A stretch of 64,000 nucleotides of DNA, from positions 1,798,001-1,862,000 of the forward strand of contig JAGTWJ010000007.1 in the NCBI GenBank assembly GCA_020064725.1, in the 5' to 3' direction. Every line of letters starts with the position of its first letter. Position 1 is the first letter of the stretch. Positions 11,474 to 22,773 of the stretch are shown in pieces. Under the pieces are notes generated by a model. It was not told the origin of the DNA, did no database searches, and worked only from the letters and a program-made list of their open reading frames with translations. The position numbers and the translations under genes were made by a program. Source of the DNA: Drechslerella dactyloides (lineage: Eukaryota; Ascomycota; Orbiliomycetes; Orbiliales; Orbiliaceae).

Positions 11474-12533
11474 ATGAGGGATCTCAGGCGCACTGTGGCA
11501 GCTCTGCACACCTTGACTGCCCGCCCTGTATCCTCTTACCACCCGGTAATTTCAAATTGTCGCGGTCATCCTACCATCGCTGTATCAACCGCACTCGATC
11601 CACCGTCCTCCCGATCATTACTGCACACATCGCCACAATGTCAATTCCCCAGGAATCGTACCCGAGGGGCTTCTGCCATGAGGCGGAAACCCTACCCAGG
11701 AAGGGTCTCTCTTCAGTACAAGGGAATGGAACTACCGAAACCCGTGATGGACCCTTCGAAACGTACAAAGCTGGTCACAAACCCGGACCATGGGCTTTGG
11801 GGTTTTTTCAACAAGGATAAAGCCGCCATTCCTACTCCTGAAGAAGATCATAAACACGGTACAATGATTCGCCGACGGCTCCCATCTCGCCAGAGCATGG
11901 TCTCAAGGGCATCGTTCGTGGATCGGTGCGGATTTCTTTGAACGGGTGCTTACGGATATCGTGGATCTAGGACGGGCGTGGTCAGTCGAAGAGCTGCGAC
12001 ACAAAAGCTGGGAGGATCTTCACAAACTCTGGTGGGTTTGTGCGAAGGAACGCAATATCATGGCGACACAGCAGCTTGAACGAGAGAGAATGAAACCAGG
12101 TTATGGAGAGTCCGAGGCCTACTCACGCGATCGTTTGGTTGGTCATCACTTGTGAGCGCTCGCCCAAATAAAAGAGTCTTTGTTGTAACCAGTTCGTGTA
12201 GGTTCGCAATACGCAAAGAGCTATCAAGCACGCCCTGACGGAACGGTACTATGCGTGGCAGGAAGCTCTCAGAGTGGCCGATTCCGACCCTGAAATCGAT
12301 CTCAGCGGCCGTGGGCCTGCGTACAATCCCAAACCTTTCGACGTATGTCGCACCCGCATTTTGAAGACTGTGACTGCGAGGTCAAAAAGCTGATGAACAC
12401 ATACTCCCAACGATAGGATGAACCCGCCCCTGCAACGAAGTCATCCACGGACATGTCCCCAGAAGCAGTCAAGAAGGACATCACAAGTCTTGGATCTCAG
12501 AAAGAAAACCTGGACACCCGGCGAGAGCTATAG
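11474..12533 (+). CDS. mrpl4: Mitochondrial large-subunit ribosomal protein uL29m (MRP-L47/MRPL4 family)
   Basis: Four exons: 11474-11858, 11971-12137, 12202-12342 and 12417-12533, giving 269 aa. The N-terminal 80 residues are Arg/Ser/Thr-rich with an RSLLHTSPQC segment, a likely mitochondrial targeting presequence. The conserved core follows: NPDHGLWGFFN, then across the first intron HGRAWSVEELRHKSWEDLHKLWWVCAKERN, then LTERYYAWQEA. The SWEDLHxLWWVCxKERN block is characteristic of the fungal MRP-L47 family, the mitochondrial homologue of bacterial L29, which sits at the exit-tunnel rim of the mitoribosome. The second intron uses a weak GTTGGT donor but phase and protein continuity require it. 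Confidence 0.92.
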
Positions 12534-13491
12534 TCTCGACTGGTTTGCGATCTTGAAATGTAGGCATCAGTGCAGCAAGCGCGCTGGGCTGATGGGAGGT
12601 CAACCGGACCAAAGCAGCCGATGACAGACCCTCGAGGCAAAGCAACATAGTCCACAATCGAGATGACAGCGCGAGAATCTCATCAATTGATCTCTTCCAA
12701 TCTCTTGCTGCAAGCTATGGACGCCACTCGGCCGCGCGAACCTGAGGGATATCCACAAGAACACCCCAGTTGTACCTCCGAATTGAGATCGGGCCCTTAG
12801 AAGCCTTCGGTATTTTTGTACATACTTATTGTAGATACCTCATGTCTGCATACAAAGAGAAGTCTTATCGGCATGCACGCCATGATACCAAGCACGTTCC
12901 AATTCGTGTGATGCTTGCTCCCCGGTGGATGTGTTCTTACCCAGATGCTCGGCCCGAATCCAAGCACATCTCCTGAGACACTCCCCCGGTCTTCCATATG
13001 ATGCTCAGCAAACATGGCACAGTTCAATTAGCTTCTGGTCCCATATTACAAGTCCTATCATATTAGAGAGACTCGCCCTAATTGCATGGGTTTGGCTCGG
13101 TGTTTGTGTCCTCCACTGCTTTCGGTTGCGAGGTTGTGTTGGCAAGCCCCCTCATTTCGTCTCAGCTAAGGTTTGCAGCAAAGCTCCCGGAGGAGACAAA
13201 ACCTCCACTTAGCTCCAAGTGCTTGCTGCAAGTAGCTTCCTTCTCGACTGCTCCTTCTTGCTCAGGCCCAGTAATCCTTTGTTCCCAAGGACGACACCAC
13301 TTTATTATCTGCGCAGGCCGTGGCTCACTCGACTCTGTAAGTTGTATCAATTCAAGCGCCTCTTGATACCACCTTCCCGTCCTCTTTCGTGCGTGGAGAT
13401 GGTGGTAGTAAGCATCATTGACTGAAGGATCTGTTGGTTGATAGGCTTTACCTCTGGAATCTCTAGAAATCTATCAACAAACTTCCAAACC
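12534..13491. other. Intergenic region mrpl4 / Rab GDI
   Basis: About 960 bp with only short open frames on both strands and no recognisable product. It should contain the mrpl4 3' UTR and the GDI promoter and leader. Confidence 0.45.
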
Positions 13492-15554
13492 ATGGACGAC
13501 GGGCAAGATCCAATCAAGGATTTGGAGAAGGGATTCGATGTCGTGGTCTTGGGAACTGGTAAGGAAACTGGCCTCTATCAGGTTCAGCGCTGTTATCCGT
13601 TCTTGACGTAATAATAACGTTTCGATCTCCTCTGTCAGGTCTCACTGAGACCATTCTCTCTGGGTAAGTTGATGGGTTTAGATCCGCCTCGCCGGTGAAT
13701 AGATTACGACGACATGCTAATCGCCTCCTTCCAGTATCATGAGCATTGAGAAGAAACGCGTCCTCCACATCGATTCAAATAACTACTATGGCGGGTGAGC
13801 GGGCGTCTATCAACATAAAGTCGAAAGCGAATTTGCTTACAAGGCCATTTTATTATAGAGAGGGCGCAAGCTTGAAGATGAGCCAGGTACTTAGCTGTCC
13901 CTAACAGCCCAAAACCCTTGGCGCTGTTTGCTAACTGGACGCTTCATCGGAATCCAGGTCTTCACCAAGTTCCACGGCGATGATGCGAAACCGCCCGCGG
14001 GACTCGATGTTGACCGTGATTGGAATATCGATCTCATCCCTAAGTTCATGATGTCAGGTGGCGAGCTTGCTCGGATCCTCCGTCAAGTCCCCCAGGTAAT
14101 TACTAGCCTCCCCCCTTTCCCTGCTAGCTTCCACTTGACTTTCTCCCGACTTGCTGACCTATATCCAAAGGTCCAAGACAATGTACAATTCCAGCAGATC
14201 GCAGGAAGTTACGTGTACCGCTCGTCCGGAACTGGCCTCTTCGGAACCGGGGGACCAGCCATATACAAAGTGCCTTCAACCGCAGGTGAAGCTGCGAAGT
14301 CAAGCTTGATCGGAATGATGGAAAAGACTCGTCTCAAGAGTTTCCTGGAATTCGTTGCCGGCTATGATGGAAAGAGCTCGCTCTATCAAGGTGAGACTTG
14401 AGGTTGTTGATACGCGCGCATATCACCCAATTGCTGTTCTAAAATCTCGAACACAGGAATCGACTTGGAGAGCGCTACCATGAAAACTGTATACGACAAA
14501 TTCAACCTCGAAGAGCCGACACGAGACTTCGTTGGTCATGCAATGGCACTTTACTCAGACAATGGCCACCAAAACATCCAAGCTCGCTCGACCTTTAACA
14601 AGATCCGGCTCTACGCAAGCTCCGTTGCGCTGTACGGGAAATCGCCCTACATCTACCCACTCTATGGCTTGGGTGAATTGCCGAGCGCATTTACTCGCCT
14701 CTCGGCAGTACACGGGGGGACGTATATGCTGAATACTGAGGTTCTCGATTTCGAGTTTGCCGACGGAAGAGTCTCTGGTGTCAAGTTAAAATTCGAAAAC
14801 CCCAAGAAAGACGGCGAATTTGTTGACCTGGTCATCAAGACTCCACGCGTTCTGGCGGCACCCTCTTATGTGGGGGAACAAAGGAAGCAGGCAACCGGTC
14901 AACAAGTCATCAGGGCCATCTGCGTGCTGAAGCACCCGGTCAAGCACGCTGACGACAGTTGCCAGATCATCATTCCTAATACCCAGGTTATAAACCCGGA
15001 CACCCGAACCCATCGCAAGAACGGTAGGTTTTGGTTTCAAACAGCTAGCCCTATACTCCTTTTGCTAACCTCGCGTTAAGATATATACATCGCCGTCCTA
15101 TCATCTGCCCATAATGTTTGTCCTAAGGGCTACTGGTTGGCTATCGTCTCCACGGTTGTGGAGACTGACAACCCTCAGTACGAGCTTCAGCATGGATTCG
15201 ACTTGCTGGAGCCAATCGAAGAAAAGTAAGGCAGAAGAGACTTTGATCGATATCCCTGGCGCTTTCTGTGAAGATGCTAATATTTATGTTGCAGATTTTT
15301 GGGAAAGCCGTCTCCTCTCTGGGAGCAGGCTGGAGATTCTAGCGACAACATCTTTGTTTCGAAGAGCCTTGACGCGAGCAGCCACTTCGAGAGCTGCACT
15401 GGTAAGCAACACCACCACCTTGCAAATAAACTCTTCAAACCAGCGCTAATAGGAATTGCGTAATACAGATGACGTCAAGGACCTGTACAGGCGTATGGAA
15501 GGGAAGGAGCTTGATATCGAGAGCCTAGTAGTCGCAGGCCCAGCCACGGAATAG
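13492..15554 (+). CDS. gdi1: Rab GDP-dissociation inhibitor (GDI)
   Basis: Ten exons: 13492-13558, 13639-13663, 13735-13794, 13859-13886, 13958-14095, 14171-14390, 14457-15023, 15081-15225, 15295-15401 and 15469-15554, giving 480 aa. The N-terminus holds the GDI/REP dinucleotide-type fold DVVVLGTGLTETILSG. The Rab-binding platform is visible as NYYGGEGASL and as RDWNIDLIPKFMMSGGELARIL. Downstream are SPYIYPLYGLGELPSAFTRLSA and IAVLSSAHNVCPKGYW. The protein extracts GDP-bound prenylated Rabs from membranes and recycles them in the cytosol. It is GDI rather than Rab escort protein because the length is about 480 residues and REP-specific insertions are absent. Compared with what I know of fungal GDIs it is rather divergent and has an extra Gly/Ser-rich loop (SSGTGLFGTGGPA) before YKVPSTAGEA. 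Two introns end in AAG. Confidence 0.9.
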
Positions 15555-16268
15555 AAGCCGCGACCTTCTTCATTTCCATATCTCCTATGAAAACCGCTGG
15601 AGCTTCAGTCCTGCGTAGGAAAACAGTGGGCATGTATTCTGAAGTAACTGGCTATTGCGTGTCTGGAAATTGTATCTTTTTGGTGATGTTTCCATAAGTC
15701 GGAAAGAGGTTCTCCCTTAGGACAATTAATAAGATGTGCCCGCTCGGTATCTCTCTGTCCTTCTCCTTCACGTAACAGTCGGCCCAAACGCTGCACCTGG
15801 TATCGTCGGACCAACGAAGATTTACTGCCCCCGGTCTGTATTACACTTGAAATCGACAGAGCGCGGGTACTTGATCGGTATTGCTTCCTTGCCGGGTACT
15901 CTTATAGGTGATGGGTGAAAGTATGGAATTTACCTTCTACGCGGTACCTGGGGAATAAGGATCCAATGAATAAATTCATTTAGCACACAGTCTTAGACAA
16001 CTTTTCAGCTCGCGTTATGTGTTGGTGCCTACAACAAAAACAAACAGTCGCGAGCACAGCTCACCAACAACGCTTCCTTCATATCAACGGGCCAAGCTTC
16101 GAAACTGACGGGACCTCGAACTCTTACCGATACTTCAGAATCAACCCTTCACATCGATCTCGATTCCACCGAGCTAGATCGTCTTTTGCTCTCCCTTTCT
16201 AAACCTTGTCGTTTCAGCTTTCACGTGGGGCACCCAGCGGGCACCCAGTAGCTTATCGATAACAAGCT
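15555..16268. other. Intergenic region GDI / SMC2
   Basis: About 710 bp between two plus-strand genes. No gene is supported; it should hold the GDI 3' UTR and the SMC2 promoter. Confidence 0.45.
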
Positions 16269-19200
16269 ATGAGGGTGATCGAAATCGTTATCGATGTCCG
16301 TGAGAATATCCTGTTCTGAAGGCAAATTGGATGCTCGATGCTAAAACTCGTGTTTTCGACATAGGGCTTCAAGTCATATGCAGTACGAACCGTCATTTCC
16401 GGATGGTAAATGGAGCCAAACCACACGCATAGAGCACTGAATGAATCGCAGTGCCTTGGCTAAAAGCATATTTACATAGGGATGAGAGCTTCAACTCTAT
16501 AACAGGGCTCAACGGGAGCGGTAAATCTAACATCTTGGATTCGATATGTTTCGTCCTCGGGATCACGAACATGAGCACCGTGAGAGCTCAGAATCTGCAG
16601 GTTGGTCTAATCGCGTTTATTCCGGGCCACACAGCCTTGGCTGAGCTTGAAAGAGAAAGCTTAGAGATTATATAGGACTTGATCTACAAACGCGGGCAGG
16701 CGGGCGTCACCAAAGCTAGCGTCACGATTGTTTTTGACAATGGCGACAAGAAGCGGAGTCCAATTGGATTTGAAGAATATACACAAATCAGTGTGACAAG
16801 ACAGGTACAATGGCTGTCGAACCCAACCTGCTAAAGAAAGAATAGCGGACTAACCCATTATATAGATCGTCCTAGGTGGCACCAGCAAGTATCTTATCAA
16901 TGGCCACCGGGCCCAGCAACAAACTGTTCAAAACCTGTTTCAGTCTGTCCAGTTAAACATCAATAACCCGAACTTCCTAATCATGCAAGGAAGAATAACG
17001 AAAGTTCTGAACATGAAGCCAGAAGAAGTACTAGCACTGATAGAAGAAGCCGCCGGCACGCGGATGTTCGAAGACAGGCGGGATAAAGCCCTCAAAACCA
17101 TGGCGAAGAAGGACAATAAAGTCCAAGAAATCAACACACTCTTGAGTGAAGAAATTGAACCAAAGCTCGAGAAGCTGAGGGCAGAGAAGAGGGCATTTCT
17201 AGACTTTCAACAAACCCAATCGGACCTTGAGAGGCTGTCAAGGGTTGTAATCGCCCATGACTATGTCAAAAGCAAGGTTAGTCAAGTACTTTATTGAAAT
17301 ATAGATAAGCTCTAATTGATTCTTGCCCAGGAACGAATATCCCGTGCGGCAGGCGAGCTACAGTCCAAGGGAGAGAGAATAAGTTTCATCGAGAATGGGG
17401 CCAAGAGGATGAAGATGGAAATTCAGAACTTAGAAGAAGATGCCCAGAGAGTCCAGACACAACGCGACGAAGAATTACGGAAAGGCGGACGCTTTCAGGA
17501 CTTAGAAGACAAAGTGAAGGAATCTTCCCACGAAATAGTCCGCTTACAAACCCTATTTGAACTGAAACGAGCTCAGCATGCTGAAGAACAGTCCAAATTT
17601 GAAGTAGCTCAGACAGCCGTTCAAACTGCTGAGCATACTCTGCAAAAGCGGACCGAAATATTTGATAATTTGAAAGGTGGCCATGAGACTGCGAAACAGC
17701 AAATAGATCATCTAACCACAGAAATGGGCAAACAAGACGATCTTCTTCAATCCCTGCAGACAGGGGTAGCTTCCAAGGAAGGGCAGGAATCCGGGTACCA
17801 GAGTCAATTGCAAGGTCTGTGAATCACATGCAATATCTTTACCAGTGCATTCAAAAACGATATTCACTGACGCATGATTAATCTCATAAAGACGCCAAGA
17901 ATCGACTCAACACCGCAGTCACAGGCCAAGAACAAGCAAAAATCAGAATAGCTGACTTGGAGAAGCGCATAAGAGAGGAGGAACCTCGCGCAAGAAAGGC
18001 CAGTGAGCAGAATGCTTCTCTGTATCAAGCGCTCGAGGCTCTCAAGGACGACGCAGATAAAATCCAAAGAAACCTCCAAGGTCTAGGGTATGAAGAAGGA
18101 GCAGAGGAACGCATGAGAGACCTACAGCTGTCTACACAGCGTAGTGTCAGAGAACTCCAGGAGCAAGTAGACAAGTTGCGCCGCAAAGTCGCCAGCATTG
18201 AATTCACCTACTCTGACCCCGTGGCAAATTTCGATCGCACGAAGGTGAAAGGCCTTGTGGCACAGCTTTTCTCGCTCTCACAAGACAAGTATGAAGCGGG
18301 TACCGCGCTAGAAATTTGTGCCGGTGGAAGACTTTACAATGTCGTCGTCGATTCCGAAGTGACAGGAGCTCAGCTACTGGAGAGGGGCCGACTGAGGAAA
18401 AGGGTTACCATCATTCCTCTGAACAAGATAAGTGCGACGAAGGCCGCACATGAGGTTTGTTGACATTTTCGTTCCTTTTTATTCTCGAGCAACTAATGAT
18501 ACGACTGTCGTAGAAAATCGAATCAGCGCATAAACTTGCGCCCGGCAAAGTTCATCTTGCTTTATCACTGATCGGTTACCCCGAAGAGGTATCAAGGGCT
18601 ATGGAGTATGTATTTGGCTCTACACTAGTTTGTGCGAATGCAGAGACAGCCCAACGAGTTACATTTGATCCTTCTGTACGCTTGATGAGTGTTACCTTGG
18701 ATGGTGATGTATACGATCCGGCGGGGACACTGTCAGGAGGGAGTGCACCGACTTCTAGCGGCGTCTTGATTACTCTGCAAGAGCTCAATGTCATGACGGG
18801 CCGATTAGAATCAGAGACTAGGCGTCTGCGTGAAATCGAATCGAAACTTGAAGGGGAAAAGAGACGACTTGATGATGCAAAAGGCCTGAAGCAGAAACTC
18901 GACCTCAAAATACACGAAATCAAGATCACTGAGGAACAAATCAGCAACAATGCTTCTTCTAATGTAATATGCAAACGGAAACACGTGAAATTCTCCTGGG
19001 GACTGAATTCGCTAATCTATGTTCTTAGATTATAAAAACTGTCCAGGAAAGAAAAGAGGCCATTGCAACTCTTCAGCTAGATATTCAGGGGTTCAAACAG
19101 AATCAAGTCGATGCTGCGAATGATATTAAGCGGATCGAGAAGGATATGCATGATTTTACGAGGAACAAGGATGGCAAACTTGCTGAGCTCCAGGTATGTA

Positions 19201-20718
19201 ACCGTCCAACGATGCTGTAGAAGCCTTGATAGCTTTGCTGAACATATGGAGGTAGAAATCCCTTGCATTGGTGAAATCTGAAGTTGCGAGAAAGGTCGAA
19301 CAGATGAAGGTCCTGCAGAAAGAATACCAAAACGCTCGACTTGAAATGGGTATTTTGCCTATGCTTCCTTTTTGAACTTTCCTGAAATACTAACGGTAAG
19401 ATGCAGAACAAGCGGGTGGTGACTTGTCCATCGCGAAAGAGCAACTCGAAGAATCTAGTTCCAGCCTTGCGACGCAGCAGCTGGAATTAAACACCCTTGT
19501 TGATACGCAGATAGAGCTGAAGGTAAGATACGCAAACTTCTTATCTCGGTTACAGCAGTAATCTGACTTTTAGAACCTAGAATACGCATCAATCTTTGCT
19601 CCAAAGGCTAGAGGGGGAACGGGCAAAGCTCAGCGGGTTTGATGATGAGCTGCAGTCCCTCCTAGAAGCAATCAAAACAAAGAACAGCCGGATAACAGAA
19701 GAGGCACTCGAGCTTCAGCAGCTTAAACATGAAGCCGAAAAAATAAAAAAGGAACAAGAATCTTTCGAACATTCGCTCAGGGGGTTGGAGAGTGAATATG
19801 AATGGATTCAAGATGAGGAAGAAAACTTTGGACGCATTGGGAGCCCCTATGATTATAGCAACCAAAACATTGCGGAGTGCCGATCGTCGTTGAAAAATCT
19901 GAACGAGCGGTTTCTAGGAATGAAGAAAAAAATCAACCCGAAAGTCATGAATATGATTGACAGCGTGGAAAAGAAGGAAGTTGCTCTCAAGAAAATGCTC
20001 CACACCGTCATCCGCGACAAGGAAAAGATTACGAAAACAATCGAGAGTCTGGATGAGTATAAGAGAGATGCTCTGAAAAGAACGTGGGAGAAGGTGACGG
20101 TTGACTTCGGGCAGATATTTTCGGAACTACTACCAGGTAGTTTCGCCAAACTGGAACCGCCAGAAGGCAAGGATATTACGGAAGGCCTCGAGGTTAAAGT
20201 TTCACTGGGAAAAATTTGGAAACAGAGCCTTACGGAGTTGAGCGGTGGACAGAGGTGCGTCACCCTGGCCTCCTTTCCTCGATATCTACATTTGTTTGTC
20301 GAGGGTTGTAGAGCTAACGTCGACAATCTAATCAACATAGGTCACTCATTGCTTTATCACTCATTCTGGCCTTGCTACAGTTCAAACCTGCTCCGATGTA
20401 TATATTGGACGAAGTGGATGCTGCACTTGACCTCTCGCATACACAAAACATTGGGCGCCTCATAAAAACCCGGTTTAAAGGAGCCCAGTTTATTGTTGTC
20501 AGTCTCAAGGATGGCATGTTCCAAAACGCCAACTGCATATTCCGTATGTACCCACTGCATTGAAAGCATACCAGTCCAATACACACACACACACACACAC
20601 ATCAAAATCAACACCAAGATTCAAAGCTAATTTGTTGCCGTTTGTAGGGACCCGATTTCAGGACGGAACGAGCGTCGTAGTCCAAGAAAAAGGTGGGGAA
20701 CCACCGAGGAAACGGTAG
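16269..20718 (+). CDS. smc2: Condensin ATPase subunit SMC2
   Basis: Fourteen exons: 16269-16295, 16365-16405, 16480-16600, 16676-16804, 16866-17276, 17331-17814, 17892-18454, 18514-18963, 19029-19193, 19256-19349, 19407-19522, 19581-20254, 20341-20543 and 20648-20718, giving 1182 aa, the normal SMC2 size. The start reads MRVIEIVIDGFKSYA across the first intron. The Walker A is GLNGSGKSN and the N-lobe signature continues DSICFVLGITNMSTVRA. Long coiled coils flank a hinge (AGTLSGGSAPTSSG region after the LMSVTLDGDVYDP motif). The C-terminal head has the ABC signature LSGGQR, split by an intron (20255-20340), and Walker B MYILDEVDAALD. With Smc4 it forms the condensin motor for mitotic chromosome compaction. 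Intron 13 carries a CA microsatellite. One acceptor choice (19580 rather than 19571) is set by frame. Confidence 0.97.
20579..20601 (+). repeat. CA dinucleotide microsatellite inside SMC2 intron 13
   Basis: About eleven CA units inside the 104-bp intron 20544-20647. It is non-coding and likely to vary in length between isolates. Confidence 0.85.
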
Positions 20719-20982
20719 AGGAAACGTTCAGAGATTCGGTTTACTGCTCTCTGTGCTACAACCGGCGGTGTATTTGTATACAGAGAAAGGCTTGAGCTTT
20801 TAAGCGTTCTAGTCATCCTGTGGCCTGCCTGGTGAGATGTAAAAGGGTCACTTTTCTAAAGTGGTACAAGAAGAAAAGCATGCGCTCTACGCAAGTAATT
20901 AAACTTTAGGCTGCCTGTGATAGTAAATAATTATTATTTTTGTGATGACACCCATGGTTTGTATTGTTTCATGACCAGCATG

Positions 20983-22425
20983 TTAGTTGATACTAGCATC
21001 AATCGGCAATGGTTTGTCTAAGCCGTCGAGGTCAAGCTTCACTGGAATTTGATGATCCTCCATTGAACTTTGATCCTCATCCTCCTGTGGCTGTTGGGTA
21101 GAACCATCAATGGCGAGAGATGAAGGGTGAGAGTCTGAAAGGTTGGGTCCATTTTCTGCCTCAGCTTGCACAGGAGGGTTAGGATCCTCTCCTGGGAAAA
21201 CGAATAGCGGAAGATCGCCTTTGACTGGCCCAGAAGAAGTTGTAACTATCGCCGAATTACTATCACTTGGGGTGTCTGACATGGCAGCAGAAACGGTGGA
21301 ACTTTCTTGCGCATCAACGACAGCAAATTTACCGTCGGTATCATTGTTTTCCGCATCGAGTTCATCCTCAAGGTCAGAGTCCTGACCTGGGGTTTTAGTC
21401 TCCACGCCATCTGCGCCTGCATCGGATGAATGCTCCCCGGAGAGAGCTGAGGAAGCGGCAGTGTTAATACCATCATAGCCGCCATTTGCAGAAGTTGGTA
21501 TCGTGAGGTTGTCTTCTGGGATCAGGTTGTATTTGTCGGAAACAGTTCTAAAAAACTTTGGGCGAAGGCAACGTCAGTGTGGGTGGGATATGAATAGGAC
21601 AACATCAAGCGCACCTACCACATAGAGGCCGTATTCGTTTTCAATGTCCCAGAAGACACTACGATGTAGAAACCAGGCGTGCGCGAAAATTCTATATAGC
21701 CGACGGAATATGCTCGAGAGCTGCTTCGTCCCATTGGCATTAATATTTAGCCGACTGGGGAAGTGCTTCGTGGAGCAGAGCGTGCTCGCAGCATGGTCCA
21801 GGGTATGGACTGAGTAATCCATTGCACAGCAGGAGCGTGGCGGGTCGTGGACCGCACATAGGTACTGCCACAGGGAGGCACGCATCTCCGGGCATGTCTC
21901 CTCGGTGCAATTGTCGCCGAGCAAACCAACGACGAGGTAGTTCAGATCACGCGTCAGACGTCGGGTAAGCTCGTAGCACCACATCCAAGTGTCGATTCCC
22001 TCTGGACAGCTAGCGATACGTTCACAGTCTTTACGTGAGAGCGGCATGACATGATCGGAGTCTGGTGGGTTCGTTATCGACGAAAGAAGTGCGGCAAGAT
22101 GTTCTTGGAGCTGAAACGCAGAGTCGAGTTCGGATAGAGGGACCAACGGGGGACCTGTGATATCCTTTGCCTTGGTGCCCTTTCGAATGCGGCGGTTCCC
22201 ATGGCTGTATGAGGATGCGGTAGTGTTTTGAGGAGCAGGCAAAGAGGAGGATGTCGGCATGAAGGATGGTGAAGCAGGGTTCGAGAGGTCCTCGACAGGG
22301 GGAGGTGGAGAAGGAAGCCGAGGAGACGTTGGAATGTTGGGCGCAGGCGGCGATGGTGAGGATGACTGTAGAGTAGTTGTGGATATTGAGATAGCGGTGC
22401 GCGCGGAAGGACTAGTAGGACTCAT
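20983..22425 (-). CDS. MOB4/phocein-like (Mob3) protein with long disordered tails
   Basis: Two exons: 22425..21619 and 21555..20983 (63-bp intron, AAG acceptor), giving 459 aa. The first 85 residues are Ser/Pro-rich. The Mob domain spans about 110-290: SCPEGIDTWMWCYELTRRLT, CPEM, SCCAMDYSVHTLDHAASTL, KHFPSRLNI, SSIFRRLYRIFAHAWFLHR and, after splicing, FFRTVSDKYNLIPEDNLTIP. The order and spacing agree with phocein/MOB4, a subunit of the STRIPAK phosphatase-kinase complex that in fungi supports cell fusion and development (Mob3). Beyond the domain about 145 acidic, Ser/Thr-rich residues follow, which ordinary phocein lacks. The start MSPTSPS was chosen; an in-frame ATG at 22560 would add 45 residues. 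Confidence 0.85.
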
Positions 22426-22773
22426 CTTTGGGTTCTTTCTTGAAGATTCAGCGGAAATGAGATAGATGGCGATTGGATGTCGGCCTGAGCTGCGAGCTGA
22501 TGATGGTGGTGGTTGAGAACAGCTAGTCGAGATGGCCCAATCAACTGGTGCATACAACAACTACCTGGTAGCAGCTCAAGTACTTACATGTACATGTACA
22601 TGTACTACAACCACCTTCTCCACCATCGCGACTTCTTACCCCCCCCTTCTGAGCAACCTCGATAAGCAGCTATGGAACTCCTTGGCCAGAAACGGTGTCT
22701 TGGCTTCAATCCGTCCTCCACAACTTAGGCGTAGACTAGTTCCAATCGTAGGATCGCGATAACACTGGAAACA
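22426..22773. promoter_or_regulatory. Short divergent promoter between MOB-like gene and GCP2 gene
   Basis: Only about 350 bp separates the two starts. It contains a self-complementary ACATGT/TACATG tandem at 22586-22606 that could form a cruciform or bind a dimeric factor. No named site was recognised. Confidence 0.5.
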
